A DNA stretch of 64,000 nt, from NCBI RefSeq assembly GCF_002813325.1, contig NZ_PHUG01000001.1, positions 4,092,001-4,156,000 on the forward strand, given 5' to 3'. Of the stretch, positions 18,811 to 27,904 are shown in pieces. Positions within the stretch are counted from its first letter, which is position 1. Every line of letters begins with the position of its first letter. The notes under the pieces are model-generated. The model did not search any database. It saw only the letters and a list, made by a program, of their open reading frames with translations, and was not told where the DNA came from. Source of the DNA: Janthinobacterium sp. 64. GTDB lineage: Bacteria > Pseudomonadota > Gammaproteobacteria > Burkholderiales > Burkholderiaceae_D. Both the position numbers and the translations under genes were made by a program.

Positions 18811-19599
18811 TTATTTGGTCAAAAACATGACGTCGCGCGGCAAGCCGATCAAATGCTGGCCGCCATCGACCAGCAGGGTCGTGCCCGTCAGCGCGCGCGC
18901 GCCGGCCACGTAACAGACGCTGTCGGCCACGTCCTCGGGCGTGCTGGAGCGTCCCAGCGGCGTGTTTTCATGTGCCTTGGCAAAGTTCGCTGCCGTCTGC
19001 TCGCCGGAAACCATGGTGATGCCGGGGGCAATGCCCACCACGCGCACTTTCGGCGCCAGCGCCTGGGCCAGCATGGTGGTCGCCGACAGCAGCGCCGCCT
19101 TGGACAGGGTGTACGACAAAAAATCAGGATTGAGATTGTACAGTTTTTGATCGAGCAAGTTGATGACCACGGTTTGTTCGCCTGCCGGGGTGGCCTGGTA
19201 CAGCGCCTGCGCCAGCAGGATGGGAGCGGCCAGGTTGGCGTGCATGTGGGCGTCGAGCGCGGTGAAGGAAAAATCACCGGCATTGTCGTATTCAAACAAC
19301 GAAGCGTTGTTGACCACGCAAGTCACTCGCCCCAGCGCCGCCTGTGCCTGCGGCAGCAGCTGGCGCACGGCGTCTTCCTGCGCCAGGTCGCAAGGGAACG
19401 CGTGCGCGCGGCGGCCCAGGGCGGCGATTTCCGCCACCAGGCTCTGCGCTTCCTCGCGCGAGTGGCGGTAGTGGACGGCGATATCCCAGCCGTCGCGCGC
19501 CAGGCCCAGCGCGATGGCGCGGCCGAGGCGGCGCGCGGCGCCCGTGACGAGGGCGACGCGGGGAGTGCTGTCGAATGGCGTTGTCGTTGCTTCTGTCAT
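18811..19599 (-). CDS. SDR oxidoreductase, FolM/pteridine-reductase-like
   Basis: A 262-residue NAD(P)H-dependent short-chain dehydrogenase. The nucleotide loop is TGAARRLGRAI: an Arg occupies the TGxxxRxG pattern, which is characteristic of pteridine reductases (PTR1) and dihydromonapterin reductase FolM, rather than the classical TGxxxGxG. The catalytic region is DFLSYTLSKAAL (Tyr near 164, Lys four later), and the C-terminus has LLVDGGQHLIGLP. Location directly upstream of folB supports a role in dihydropterin or dihydrofolate reduction. The start was set at ATG 19599 (MTEATTTPF); the upstream in-frame ATG at 19635 adds 12 residues that do not look conserved. Confidence 0.78.
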   Translation of the reverse strand: MTEATTTPFDSTPRVALVTGAARRLGRAIALGLARDGWDIAVHYRHSREEAQSLVAEIAALGRRAHAFPCDLAQEDAVRQLLPQAQAALGRVTCVVNNASLFEYDNAGDFSFTALDAHMHANLAAPILLAQALYQATPAGEQTVVINLLDQKLYNLNPDFLSYTLSKAALLSATTMLAQALAPKVRVVGIAPGITMVSGEQTAANFAKAHENTPLGRSSTPEDVADSVCYVAGARALTGTTLLVDGGQHLIGLPRDVMFLTK

Positions 19600-19673
19600 G
19601 TCTTTGCTATGGTTGAGATATTCGGTGGATGCCACACTGGCGGCATGCGCCGTCGATTCGCTACAATGCGGGT

Positions 19674-20825
19674 ATGTCTCTTCCCGTACCCGATAGCGAC
19701 GCGCTGGCCGCGTCCCATGCCTTGCAGCACCTGATTGCCGCCGAAATCGCGCGCAATGACGGCGCCATTCCCTTTGTCCGCTTCATGGAGCTGGCGCTGT
19801 ACGCGCCTGACCTCGGCTATTACAGCGGCGGCGCCGCCAAGCTGGGCAAAGATGGCGATTTTACAACTGCGCCTGAGATTTCGCCCCTGTTCGGCGCCAC
19901 CCTGGCCCATGTGGCAGCCGCTATTATGGCGCAAACGGCCCCGCGCATCCTCGAATTCGGCGCCGGCACGGGCAAGCTGGCCTGCGATATCCTGACGGAA
20001 GCGGCGCAGGCCGGCATCGCCATTGAACAGTATGCGATCGTCGAATTGTCCGGCGAATTGCGCGCGCGCCAGGAGCTGGCGCTGGCCGCCTTCCCGCAAG
20101 TGGTGTGGCTCGACGGTTTCCCCGACAGTTTCGAAGGCGCCGTGTTCGGCAATGAAGTGCTCGACGCCATGCCCGTCAACCTGATCAGCAAGACGCCGGC
20201 CGGCTGGTGCGAACTCGACGTCAGCATTGCCGATGGCCAGTTCGTGTTTGTCGAACGGCTTGCCGGCGATGACGTGGCCGCGCAGATCGCCGCCCAGGTG
20301 CCCGAGGCCGATGCCTTGCCCGTCGGCTATGTCAGCGAGATCCATGGCGTGGCCTGCGGCTTCATGCGCTCGCTGGCGCGCATGCTGACCAATGGCAAGG
20401 GCGGCGCGGCCGTGCTGTTCGACTATGGCTTTCCGGCACACGAGTATTACCTGGATTTGCGCGCCACGGGCACCTTGATGTGCCATTACCGCCACCACGC
20501 CCATGCGGAACCGTTTTATCTGCCCGGTTTGCAAGACATCACGGCCCACGTCGACTTTACGGCCATGGCGGTGGCGGCGCAGGACGCGGGCCTCGACGTG
20601 CTCGCTTATATGAACCAGGCGTCCTTCCTGCTGGGCGCGGGCCTTGGCGACTTGCTGCTGCGCACTGATCCTGAACAGGTCAAAACGTACTTGCCGCAAG
20701 CCAGCGCCGTGCAAAAGCTGGTCTCGCCTGCCGAGATGGGGGAATTGTTCAAGGTGCTGGTGGTGGGGCACCAGGTGGAGTTGCCGGAAACGCTGTTGTC
20801 GAGCGACCGCAGCCATCGCCTGTAA
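19674..20825 (+). CDS. MidA/NDUFAF7-family class I SAM-dependent methyltransferase
   Basis: A 383-residue putative protein-arginine methyltransferase related to mitochondrial NDUFAF7, which methylates a complex I subunit. Bacterial relatives are of unsettled function. The N-terminal FMELALYAPDLGYYSGG and DFTTAPEISPLFGATLAHV are the family signature. The SAM-binding glycine motif LEFGAGTGKLACDIL is near residues 93-107. VFGNEVLDAMPVNL follows. ATG 19674 was chosen because the longer frame from 19629 adds unrelated residues. It is divergent from the SDR gene, with 74 bp between start codons that must contain both promoters. Confidence 0.85.
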   Translation: MSLPVPDSDALAASHALQHLIAAEIARNDGAIPFVRFMELALYAPDLGYYSGGAAKLGKDGDFTTAPEISPLFGATLAHVAAAIMAQTAPRILEFGAGTGKLACDILTEAAQAGIAIEQYAIVELSGELRARQELALAAFPQVVWLDGFPDSFEGAVFGNEVLDAMPVNLISKTPAGWCELDVSIADGQFVFVERLAGDDVAAQIAAQVPEADALPVGYVSEIHGVACGFMRSLARMLTNGKGGAAVLFDYGFPAHEYYLDLRATGTLMCHYRHHAHAEPFYLPGLQDITAHVDFTAMAVAAQDAGLDVLAYMNQASFLLGAGLGDLLLRTDPEQVKTYLPQASAVQKLVSPAEMGELFKVLVVGHQVELPETLLSSDRSHRL

Positions 20826-20841
20826 GCGCTGCAATATCAAG

Positions 20842-20861
20842 GCAGGGCAGTGCCGCCCTGC
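20842..20861 (+). terminator. weak hairpin after MidA-family gene
   Basis: A perfect 7-bp stem (GCAGGGC / GCCCTGC) with a 6-nt loop lies 17 bp after the stop and is followed only by AATTTCC. It may be a Rho-independent terminator lacking a proper T-tract. Confidence 0.35.
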
Positions 20862-20973
20862 AATTTCCTGTCCGCCGGTGGTTATTATCTTGTCATATCG
20901 TATATGATGACCGACACAGCACGGTTCCATCCTGCAAGAACCCGTCGCCGCGCACCGATTTCAAGATAGAACG

Positions 20974-22068
20974 ATGGGAAAGATACATACACACTATGAC
21001 AACCTGAAGGTGGCGCGCCTGGCGCCGCAGGAAGTCATACGTGCCGCGTACAAAGCCCTCAGCCAGAAATACCACCCGGACAAGAATCCCGGCGACGAAA
21101 AGGCCGCCCGCATCATGGCGATCCTCAACAGCGCCTATGGCACCTTGTCCGATCCCCAGCGCCGCAAGGAACACGACGAGTGGATCGCTGCCGAGGAGTG
21201 GGAAATCGAATGGCTGGAAAGCACCCATCAGGAAGAAGGCAAGGGCCGCGATGGCCGCGCGAAAGGCCATGCCCATTCGCATGAGCACGCCTGGGCGCAG
21301 GATGTGCCGCCGCCGAAGGGCAAGGCAAGGCGCGGCCTGCAGCCCGTCTGGCGCAACTGGCGCTGGTGGCTGAGTTTGCTTGTCTGCCTGCTGCTGGGCT
21401 GGCTGGGCGCCTTGCTGATGCTCGATACCTCCCAGCCCGTGCCTGCCGCGCTGGCAACGGCCTGGAGCGGCCTGGCCCGCGATGGCGCCCAACCCCATGC
21501 GGAAACAGCCACGTCTGCGGCCAGTGCCGCATCGTCGCCATCGAAAGGCGAGGCCGTGGCAGTCGACAGCTGGGCGGTGGGCAAGCCGTATGCACCGGAA
21601 CCCCAGGAAGCGAAGACGCCCGAGATCCGCGTGCTGGCCGTTTCCCAGCTGAGCCTGAAAGCCATCCAGCCTGCCTGCGATGGCGCAGGCAAGGCCGAGT
21701 CCGCAACGCTGGTGGCGCCGAATGGCGAGCCCTGGCCGACGCATTCCGGCTATGTCGATGGATTCCTGATCGGTAACAAGGGCGAGGAGCTGGCCATCAG
21801 CATCGACAACAGCCACAATGCCGCGCCCATGTTCGTCAAGCTGTATGACACGGAGCGGCGCTCGAACGTGCGCTATCTGTACATCCTCGCGAACGACAAA
21901 CTGCTGGTGGAACAGCTCAGCGCTGGCAAGTATGAAGTGCGCTACCAGGCAGTCGGGCCGGGCCAGGACCATTGTGGCGGCACCACGCGCAGCGGCGCCT
22001 CGATACCGCCGCCGACGCCTGCCGCGGGAGAGGGCGGGACGCAGAATCCTGTTGTAAGCAGCATCTAA
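20974..22068 (+). CDS. membrane-anchored J-domain (DnaJ-like) protein
   Basis: A 364-residue protein. An N-terminal J-domain covers residues 1-70 with the Hsp70-stimulating HPD at 34-36 (QKYHPDKNPG). A charged His-rich linker (GHAHSHEHAW) comes next, and a single transmembrane helix lies near 128-150 (RWWLSLLVCLLLGWLGALLM). The remaining roughly 210 residues begin with a low-complexity Ala/Ser stretch and end in a beta-rich domain of unknown type (MFVKLYDTERRSNVRYLYIL). The topology suggests a cytoplasmic J-domain tethered to the membrane with a periplasmic sensor-like domain. No DnaK is adjacent. The J-domain is certain; the rest is unrecognised. Confidence 0.82.
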   Translation: MGKIHTHYDNLKVARLAPQEVIRAAYKALSQKYHPDKNPGDEKAARIMAILNSAYGTLSDPQRRKEHDEWIAAEEWEIEWLESTHQEEGKGRDGRAKGHAHSHEHAWAQDVPPPKGKARRGLQPVWRNWRWWLSLLVCLLLGWLGALLMLDTSQPVPAALATAWSGLARDGAQPHAETATSAASAASSPSKGEAVAVDSWAVGKPYAPEPQEAKTPEIRVLAVSQLSLKAIQPACDGAGKAESATLVAPNGEPWPTHSGYVDGFLIGNKGEELAISIDNSHNAAPMFVKLYDTERRSNVRYLYILANDKLLVEQLSAGKYEVRYQAVGPGQDHCGGTTRSGASIPPPTPAAGEGGTQNPVVSSI

Positions 22069-22131
22069 TCTGATTATGCTTGATATGCGTCAACGCAGCG
22101 TCCACATCGACCTTATCCATTAGGAGTATTC

Positions 22132-23727
22132 ATGACCGACCTCACAGCCGATGCAGATGATAACTGGCTGCTCGACGAAGATGAGCCGGTGGCCAGTCCT
22201 GCCGGGCTGGACGCGCCAGACCAGCGCCTGTGGCGTGTCCTGATCGTCGATGATGATGTCGATGTGCATGCGGTCACGCGGCTGGCGCTGCGCAATGTCA
22301 GTTTCAAGGGCCGTGAACTGGAACTGTTTTCCGCCTACAGCGGCCGCGAAGGATACGAGATCCTGCGCGACACGCCCGATATCGCGCTGGTGCTGCTCGA
22401 CGTGGTGATGGAAACGGATGACGCGGGACTGATCCTCGCCAAGCGCATCCGCGCCGACCTGAACAACTCCATCGTGCGCGTCGTGCTGCGCACGGGCCAG
22501 CCGGGCCAGGCGCCCGAGCAGCGCGTCATCATCGAATACGACATCAACGATTACAAGGCCAAGACGGAACTGACGACGCAAAAGCTGTTTACGACAGTCA
22601 TCTCGGCTTTGCGTGCCTACGAGAGCCTGATGATGCTCGAGCGCAGCCGCATCGGCCTGGGCAAGATCCTCGCCGGCGCCACCAATCTGTACCAGATCCA
22701 TTCGCTGCGCGAATTCGCTTCCGGCGTGCTCAACCAGGTCAGCGCCATCCTCGACGTGGGTGCCGACGGCGTGCTGTGCCTGATGCAGGGTGGTGCCGGG
22801 CGGCCCGAGGTGGTCGCCGCCACGGGCACCTATGCCATGCTGGCCGAGTCGGAAGCCTTGCCGGCAGATCATGCGCTCACCGCCACCATCGCCAAGGCGT
22901 TTGCGGAAAAGCGCAGCCAGTTCGAGCATCCGGCCAACGTGCTGTTCATCCATACGGAAGGCAACCGCGAGCTGGCCATCTCCGTCACGCCGCCGTGGCC
23001 GCTGGCGCAGATCCAGCGCGATCTGCTGGAAGTGTTTTGCCAGCGCATCGCCGCCGCCTTCGACAACCTGTACATGTTCGGGCAGCTGCGCAAGGCGCAG
23101 GAAGCGACCGTGGTGGCGCTGGCCGACCTGGCCGAGTTCCGCGACAGCGACACGGGCGGCCACGTGCGGCGCGTGCAGCTGCTGTCCGAAGCGATTGCCC
23201 GCCGCATGCAGCAGCGCGCCGTGTACCCGGATGAGCTCACACCGCAGCTGCTCGACATGATCGGCCTGGCCAGCATCCTGCACGACGTGGGCAAGGTGGC
23301 CACGCCGGATGCCGTGCTGCTGAAACCGGGCAAGCATACGGACCAGGAGCGGGCGCAGATGCAGCTGCACGCCGGCGTCGGGCGCACCATTCTTGAGCGG
23401 GCCGCCAACATGGTCGACGGCGTCAGCTACCTCACGTATGGCGCGCAGATCGCTGGCGGCCACCATGAGCACTTCGATGGCGCCGGCTACCCGAATGGCC
23501 TCGTGGGGCGCGACATTCCCGTGGCCGCGCGCATCGTTGCCGTGGTCGATGTTTTTGACGCCTTGCTGCACGAGCGGCCCTACAAGGAGCCGTGGCCGTA
23601 TCCGCAGGTGCGCGAATACATCGAGCAGCGCAGCGGCAGCCAGTTCGATCCGGAAGTGGTGACGGCGCTGCTGGAGCTGATCGACCACGAGCCGCAACTG
23701 TGGCATCCGGAGCACGCCACCACCTGA
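22132..23727 (+). CDS. response regulator with DUF3369 and HD-GYP c-di-GMP phosphodiesterase domain
   Basis: A 531-residue cytoplasmic signalling protein. The receiver domain (about residues 34-160) starts with RVLIVDDDVDVHAVTRLAL and has the phospho-acceptor Asp90 in LVLLDVVME. A DUF3369 middle region (about 170-320) follows. The C-terminal HD-GYP domain has H384-D385 in LHDVGKVATPD and HHEHFDGAGYPNGL near 444-457, all the residues expected for c-di-GMP hydrolysis. A TAGGAG ribosome site precedes the ATG. No histidine kinase is nearby, so the input is unknown. The following gene, 122 bp downstream, encodes a degenerate receiver protein and may be co-transcribed. Confidence 0.92.
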   Translation: MTDLTADADDNWLLDEDEPVASPAGLDAPDQRLWRVLIVDDDVDVHAVTRLALRNVSFKGRELELFSAYSGREGYEILRDTPDIALVLLDVVMETDDAGLILAKRIRADLNNSIVRVVLRTGQPGQAPEQRVIIEYDINDYKAKTELTTQKLFTTVISALRAYESLMMLERSRIGLGKILAGATNLYQIHSLREFASGVLNQVSAILDVGADGVLCLMQGGAGRPEVVAATGTYAMLAESEALPADHALTATIAKAFAEKRSQFEHPANVLFIHTEGNRELAISVTPPWPLAQIQRDLLEVFCQRIAAAFDNLYMFGQLRKAQEATVVALADLAEFRDSDTGGHVRRVQLLSEAIARRMQQRAVYPDELTPQLLDMIGLASILHDVGKVATPDAVLLKPGKHTDQERAQMQLHAGVGRTILERAANMVDGVSYLTYGAQIAGGHHEHFDGAGYPNGLVGRDIPVAARIVAVVDVFDALLHERPYKEPWPYPQVREYIEQRSGSQFDPEVVTALLELIDHEPQLWHPEHATT

Positions 23728-23849
23728 GTTGGCGTTTTTCGGCAGCGCACCATTCCCTTGCGCGCGGCGCCGTCATATACTCGGCTGCCTCATGCTGGCT
23801 GGCGCCACGCACCAGTGTGGCGCGCCGCGGAGTTTTCGGACATTACGAC

Positions 23850-25496
23850 ATGAAAGAACTCAAGGGCCTCAGCGCACTGATCATCGAGCCGCATCCGGGC
23901 ATGCGCGCCAGCCTGCACAATATGCTCAACCTGTGCGGCCTGGCGAAGATCGACGACGCGGCCAGCTCGGGCCAGGCGATCCGCATGCTGGGCAGCAAAT
24001 CGTATGATCTGATCCTGTGCGAATACGACCTCGACGGCGGGCAGGATGGCCAGCAGATGCTGGAAGACTTGCGCCATCACAAATTGATGCACGCGTCGAC
24101 CATGTTCTTCATGGTCACGGGCGAAGGCAGCTTTGCCAAGGTGGTCAGCGCCGTCGAGCTGCTGCCCACCGATTACATCCTCAAGCCCTTCACCGCTGAG
24201 AACATGCTTGAGCGCATCGGCCGCGCGCTGGACAAGCGCAATGCCTTCGTGCCCGTGTATGCATTGATCGACGTGGGCAATGAGCGCGCGGCGATTGCCG
24301 CCTGCGCCGAGGGCGCCAGCCTGTATCCCCGCTACGCCACCGATTTCCTGCGCCTGCGCGCGGAATTGCATTTGCTGCTGGGCGAGGCGGCCGACGCGGA
24401 GCCGATCTACGCAGCCCTGTATGAAGCCAAGTCCATCGGCTGGGCGCGCCTGGGACAGGCCAAGACGCAATTTCTGCTGGGCGAGTACGCAGCGGCGCAG
24501 GGCACGCTGGAAGGTCTGCTGGAAAACAACAAGCGTTTTCTCGACGCGTATGACTGGCTGGCGCGCACGCATTTGGCGCAAGGCAAGCCGGAACTGGCGC
24601 AGGCGGCCCTGAGCGAGGCGGTGGCCCTGTCGCCGCATGCCGTGCGCCGCTTGCGCCGGCTGGGCGAGGCGGCCCTGGCGGCCGACGATATCGCGATGGC
24701 GGAAAAAGCCCTGAAGCTGGTGGTCAGCAAGGCCAAGTATTCGGAGTTCCGTGACCCGGAAGACCATGTGCGCCTGGTGCAGACCCTGGTGCGCAAGGGC
24801 GACCCCCTGCAGGCGGGCGCCGTCATCCGCGACCTCGACAAATCGATGGGCGGGCAAAAGAATGCGGAGCTGTGCAGCGCCCTGTGCGGCGCCATGCTGC
24901 ATGCGCATACGGGCAACGAGGAACGCCTGCAGCAATCACTGGACTCTGCCCTGGCCGCCAACCGGCACAGCGTGGGCAGCTCGAATACGCTGAAAACGGA
25001 GCTGGCGCGCCACTGCCTGGCGCACGGGCGCGAAGAGGGCGCGGCCGAGGTGATGCGTGAAGTCATGCGCAACGCGCCCGACAGCGCCGCCATGACGCGC
25101 GCCATGGCCGTGTTCGAGCTGGCGGGGCGCGAAGAGCTGGCCAAGGCGCTGGCGCGGCAAAGCCGCCAGGAAGTGGCCGACATGGTGGCGGCCGGCGCGG
25201 CGAGGGCGGGAGACGGCGATTTCCGCGGCGCCGTCGACCTGATGGGCGAAGCCGTCACGCGCCTGCCCGACAATCCGCAAGTGGTCTTCAATGCGGCCGT
25301 GGCCGTGCTGAAATGTCTGGAACACGAGGGATGGGATGAACGCATGGGGCAGCAGGCGCTGACATTTATTGCCGGCGTGCGCCGGCTGGACCCGCGCAAC
25401 CCCAAATTGCCCGTGCTGTCGGGCCTGCATCAGCAGTTGTTGCGTAAATATAAGCCCCTGGGCAACGCCTGGATGCATCCGCCGGATGCCCGGTAA
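23850..25496 (+). CDS. degenerate receiver (pseudo-receiver) with TPR-rich C-terminal region
   Basis: A 548-residue protein. Residues 1 to about 125 have a CheY-like receiver fold (LSALIIEPHPGMRASL; LPTDYILKPF near the end, with the conserved Lys). The metal-binding DD pair is replaced by EP, and the phospho-acceptor position in DLILCEYDLDGGQDG is Glu58 rather than Asp. It therefore probably cannot be phosphorylated normally. Residues about 130-500 are helical TPR-like repeats (AEPIYAALYEAKSIGWARLG; LDAYDWLARTHLAQGKPELA), as in known receiver-TPR proteins of Proteobacteria. ATG 23850 was chosen as the start of receiver homology. It may act as a constitutive scaffold partner in the same pathway as the HD-GYP regulator (inference). 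Confidence 0.82.
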   Translation: MKELKGLSALIIEPHPGMRASLHNMLNLCGLAKIDDAASSGQAIRMLGSKSYDLILCEYDLDGGQDGQQMLEDLRHHKLMHASTMFFMVTGEGSFAKVVSAVELLPTDYILKPFTAENMLERIGRALDKRNAFVPVYALIDVGNERAAIAACAEGASLYPRYATDFLRLRAELHLLLGEAADAEPIYAALYEAKSIGWARLGQAKTQFLLGEYAAAQGTLEGLLENNKRFLDAYDWLARTHLAQGKPELAQAALSEAVALSPHAVRRLRRLGEAALAADDIAMAEKALKLVVSKAKYSEFRDPEDHVRLVQTLVRKGDPLQAGAVIRDLDKSMGGQKNAELCSALCGAMLHAHTGNEERLQQSLDSALAANRHSVGSSNTLKTELARHCLAHGREEGAAEVMREVMRNAPDSAAMTRAMAVFELAGREELAKALARQSRQEVADMVAAGAARAGDGDFRGAVDLMGEAVTRLPDNPQVVFNAAVAVLKCLEHEGWDERMGQQALTFIAGVRRLDPRNPKLPVLSGLHQQLLRKYKPLGNAWMHPPDAR

Positions 25497-25563
25497 AGGG
25501 GAAAATGCGGGGCGAATGACGGAAAAATGCGGCTTCCCGGCAGGGAGGATAAAAAAAATCCAA

Positions 25564-25579
25564 AAAAAGTCGACTTTTT
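25564..25579. repeat. 16-bp perfect palindrome upstream of the tRNA-tuf promoter
   Basis: AAAAAGTCGACTTTTT is perfectly self-complementary and ends 11 bp before the -35 hexamer. Position and A/T tracts fit an UP-element-like or regulator-binding region; no specific protein is implied. Confidence 0.5.
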
Positions 25580-25590
25580 CGCGCCAACCC

Positions 25591-25620
25591 TTGCACATTC
25601 TCAAATCGGGAGCTTATAAT
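25591..25620 (+). promoter_or_regulatory. sigma-70 promoter of the tRNA-tuf-secE-nusG operon
   Basis: TTGCAC (25591-25596) and a perfect TATAAT (25615-25620) are separated by 18 bp. The following CACGCCCC is a GC-rich discriminator, the type found at promoters under stringent (ppGpp/DksA) control. The first mature product, tRNA-Tyr, begins about 100 bp downstream. Confidence 0.8.
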
Positions 25621-25728
25621 CACGCCCCGAAGCAGCCAACTTCTTCTTTATACGCAAATGCAGCAGTCAGGCATCAGTAAATAAGGTTGACAGTTGTGAG
25701 TAGATGCTTCATACTCTGCGGTTCCCGC

Positions 25729-25813
<85 letters not shown>

Positions 25814-25875
25814 AGTTTTTGCAAGGAAAACTGGGTAGTAGCAAAAAGCAAGTGAAGAAAAGTGAACGATACCTC

Positions 25876-25949
25876 GCGGGTGTAGCTCAATGGTAGAGCA
25901 GAAGCCTTCCAAGCTTACGACGAGGGTTCGATTCCCTTCACCCGCTCCA
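25876..25949 (+). tRNA. tRNA-Gly(UCC)
   Basis: 74 nt with encoded CCA. Acceptor GCGGGTG pairs with CACCCGC. The anticodon TCC is at 25908-25910 and the T-loop GGTTCGATTCC is intact. Confidence 0.96.
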
Positions 25950-25992
25950 GTTTCCGTTCAGATGCTTGATGCATCGCATGCAACAAATTACA

Positions 25993-26067
<75 letters not shown>

Positions 26068-26155
26068 GAATTCGCAGCAGGCAGCACAGAAGCAATTCAA
26101 ACCAGACCGTCGGGCGTGTGCCTGAGCAATCTAATCAAATCATTAGGAGTTCAAA

Positions 26156-27346
26156 ATGGCAAAAGGTAAATTCGAACGGACCAAGCCGCACGTCAACGTC
26201 GGCACCATCGGCCACGTCGACCACGGTAAAACCACGCTGACCGCTGCAATCGCAACGGTTCTGTCGAAGAAATTCGGCGGCGAAGCCAAAGCATACGACC
26301 AGATCGATGCGGCACCAGAAGAAAAAGCGCGCGGTATCACGATTAACACCGCCCACGTCGAGTACGAAACGGAATCGCGTCACTACGCGCACGTTGACTG
26401 CCCAGGCCACGCCGATTACATCAAAAACATGATTACCGGTGCTGCCCAGATGGACGGCGCGATCCTGGTATGTTCCGCAGCTGACGGCCCAATGCCACAG
26501 ACCCGCGAACACATCCTGCTGGCCCGCCAAGTTGGCGTTCCATACATCATCGTGTTCCTGAACAAGTGCGACCTGGTCGACGACGCAGAGCTGCTGGAAC
26601 TGGTTGAAATGGAAGTGCGCGAGCTGTTGTCGAAGTATGAGTTCCCTGGCGACGACGTGCCTATCATCAAAGGTTCGGCCCGTATGGCGCTGGAAGGCAA
26701 AGAAGGCGAAATGGGCGTTGACGCAGTGCTGCGTCTGGCCGATGCCCTCGATTCGTACATCCCAACGCCAGAGCGCGCTGTTGACGGTGCTTTCCTGATG
26801 CCAGTGGAAGACGTGTTCTCGATCTCGGGTCGCGGTACCGTTGTGACCGGTCGTATCGAGCGCGGCATTGTTAAGGTCGGCGAAGAGATCGAAATCGTTG
26901 GTATTATCGACACCGTCAAAACGACTTGCACCGGCGTGGAAATGTTCCGCAAACTGCTGGACCAAGGTCAAGCAGGCGACAACGTTGGTCTGCTGCTGCG
27001 CGGCACCAAGCGTGAAGACGTGCAACGTGGTCAAGTTCTGGCCAAGCCAGGCTCGATCAAGCCGCATGCACACTTCACCGGCGAGATCTATGTTCTGTCG
27101 AAAGACGAAGGCGGCCGTCATACGCCATTCTTCAACAACTATCGTCCACAGTTCTACTTCCGCACGACGGACGTAACTGGTTCGATCGAGTTGCCAGCAG
27201 ACAAAGAAATGGTCATGCCAGGCGATAACGTGTCGATCACCGTCAAGCTGATCAACCCGATCGCGATGGAAGAAGGCCTGCGCTTCGCTATCCGTGAAGG
27301 CGGTCGTACCGTCGGCGCCGGCGTGGTTGCAAAAATCCTCGCATAA
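26156..27346 (+). CDS. tuf: elongation factor Tu
   Basis: A 396-residue GTPase that delivers aminoacyl-tRNA to the ribosome. The P-loop GHVDHGKT is near residues 19-26, DCPGHADY and NKCDLVDD are the further G motifs, and the [13 protein letters not shown] switch region is present. Three domains end in [18 protein letters not shown] precedes the ATG. Codon choice differs from the surrounding chromosome, with CCA for proline and many GCA/GTT codons, a bias also seen in the ribosomal protein genes downstream and typical of highly expressed genes. It lies between tRNA-Thr and tRNA-Trp, the tufB-type location. A second tuf copy elsewhere is likely but not visible here. Confidence 0.98.
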   Translation: MAKGKFERTKPHVNVGTIGHVDHGKTTLTAAIATVLSKKFGGEAKAYDQIDAAPEEKARGITINTAHVEYETESRHYAHVDCPGHADYIKNMITGAAQMDGAILVCSAADGPMPQTREHILLARQVGVPYIIVFLNKCDLVDDAELLELVEMEVRELLSKYEFPGDDVPIIKGSARMALEGKEGEMGVDAVLRLADALDSYIPTPERAVDGAFLMPVEDVFSISGRGTVVTGRIERGIVKVGEEIEIVGIIDTVKTTCTGVEMFRKLLDQGQAGDNVGLLLRGTKREDVQRGQVLAKPGSIKPHAHFTGEIYVLSKDEGGRHTPFFNNYRPQFYFRTTDVTGSIELPADKEMVMPGDNVSITVKLINPIAMEEGLRFAIREGGRTVGAGVVAKILA

Positions 27347-27361
27347 GGAAATGTTATGCTT

Positions 27362-27383
27362 CCACCCGGGGCGTCCTGGGTGG
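27362..27383 (+). other. hairpin between tuf and tRNA-Trp
   Basis: CCACCC (27362-27367) and GGGTGG (27378-27383) can pair, extended inward by further imperfect pairs. No T-run follows, so it is more likely an RNA-processing or tuf mRNA 3'-end hairpin than a strong terminator. Confidence 0.4.
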
Positions 27384-27412
27384 TAGAATAGCACTCCTCG
27401 AAAGTTTTACGT

Positions 27413-27488
27413 AGGGACGTAGCTCAATTGGCAGAGCGTCGGTCTCCAAAACCGAAGGTTGGGGGTTCGATGCCCTCCGTCCCTGCCA
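27413..27488 (+). tRNA. tRNA-Trp(CCA)
   Basis: 76 nt with encoded CCA. Acceptor AGGGACG pairs with CGTCCCT, with discriminator G. The anticodon CCA is at 27446-27448. Its position between tuf and secE is the conserved betaproteobacterial arrangement. Confidence 0.96.
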
Positions 27489-27520
27489 CCGTCAAGGTGC
27501 AGGGCACCGAAAGTAGAAAA

Positions 27521-27904
27521 ATGTCAAATCAATCCGTGCAAACCGTTAGCACGTCGAGTGACAAGATAAAAGTCGCGCTGGCAATAGTGGCTGCGATTGC
27601 AGGAGTAGTCGGGTTTTATTACCTGGCAGGCCAACCAGCTCTGGTGCGTGCAAGCGCGCTTGTGGCTGGTTTGGTTATTGCTGTTGCGCTCTTGTATGTC
27701 TCGACGACCGGCCGTGAATTTCTCAATTTCGCCAAAGAAGCTGTGCGCGAAACCAAGAAAGTCGTTTGGCCTACCCGCAAAGAAGCCACGCAGATTACTG
27801 CGATCGTGTTTGCCTTTGTGCTGGTCATGGCGATTTTCCTGTGGGGCACGGATAAATTGCTCGAGTTTTTGTTGTATGACGTAATTCTGGGTTGGAAAAA
27901 ATAA
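27521..27904 (+). CDS. secE: preprotein translocase subunit SecE
   Basis: A 127-residue inner-membrane subunit of the SecYEG channel. Three transmembrane helices are visible (about 18-38, 42-60 and 95-120). The conserved amphipathic segment [20 protein letters not shown] precedes the last helix. The three-helix form is like that of E. coli. ATG 27521 starts 32 bp after tRNA-Trp. The longer frame from 27428 would run through the tRNA and is rejected. The stop TAA overlaps the nusG ATG by one base. Confidence 0.94.
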   Translation: MSNQSVQTVSTSSDKIKVALAIVAAIAGVVGFYYLAGQPALVRASALVAGLVIAVALLYVSTTGREFLNFAKEAVRETKKVVWPTRKEATQITAIVFAFVLVMAIFLWGTDKLLEFLLYDVILGWKK

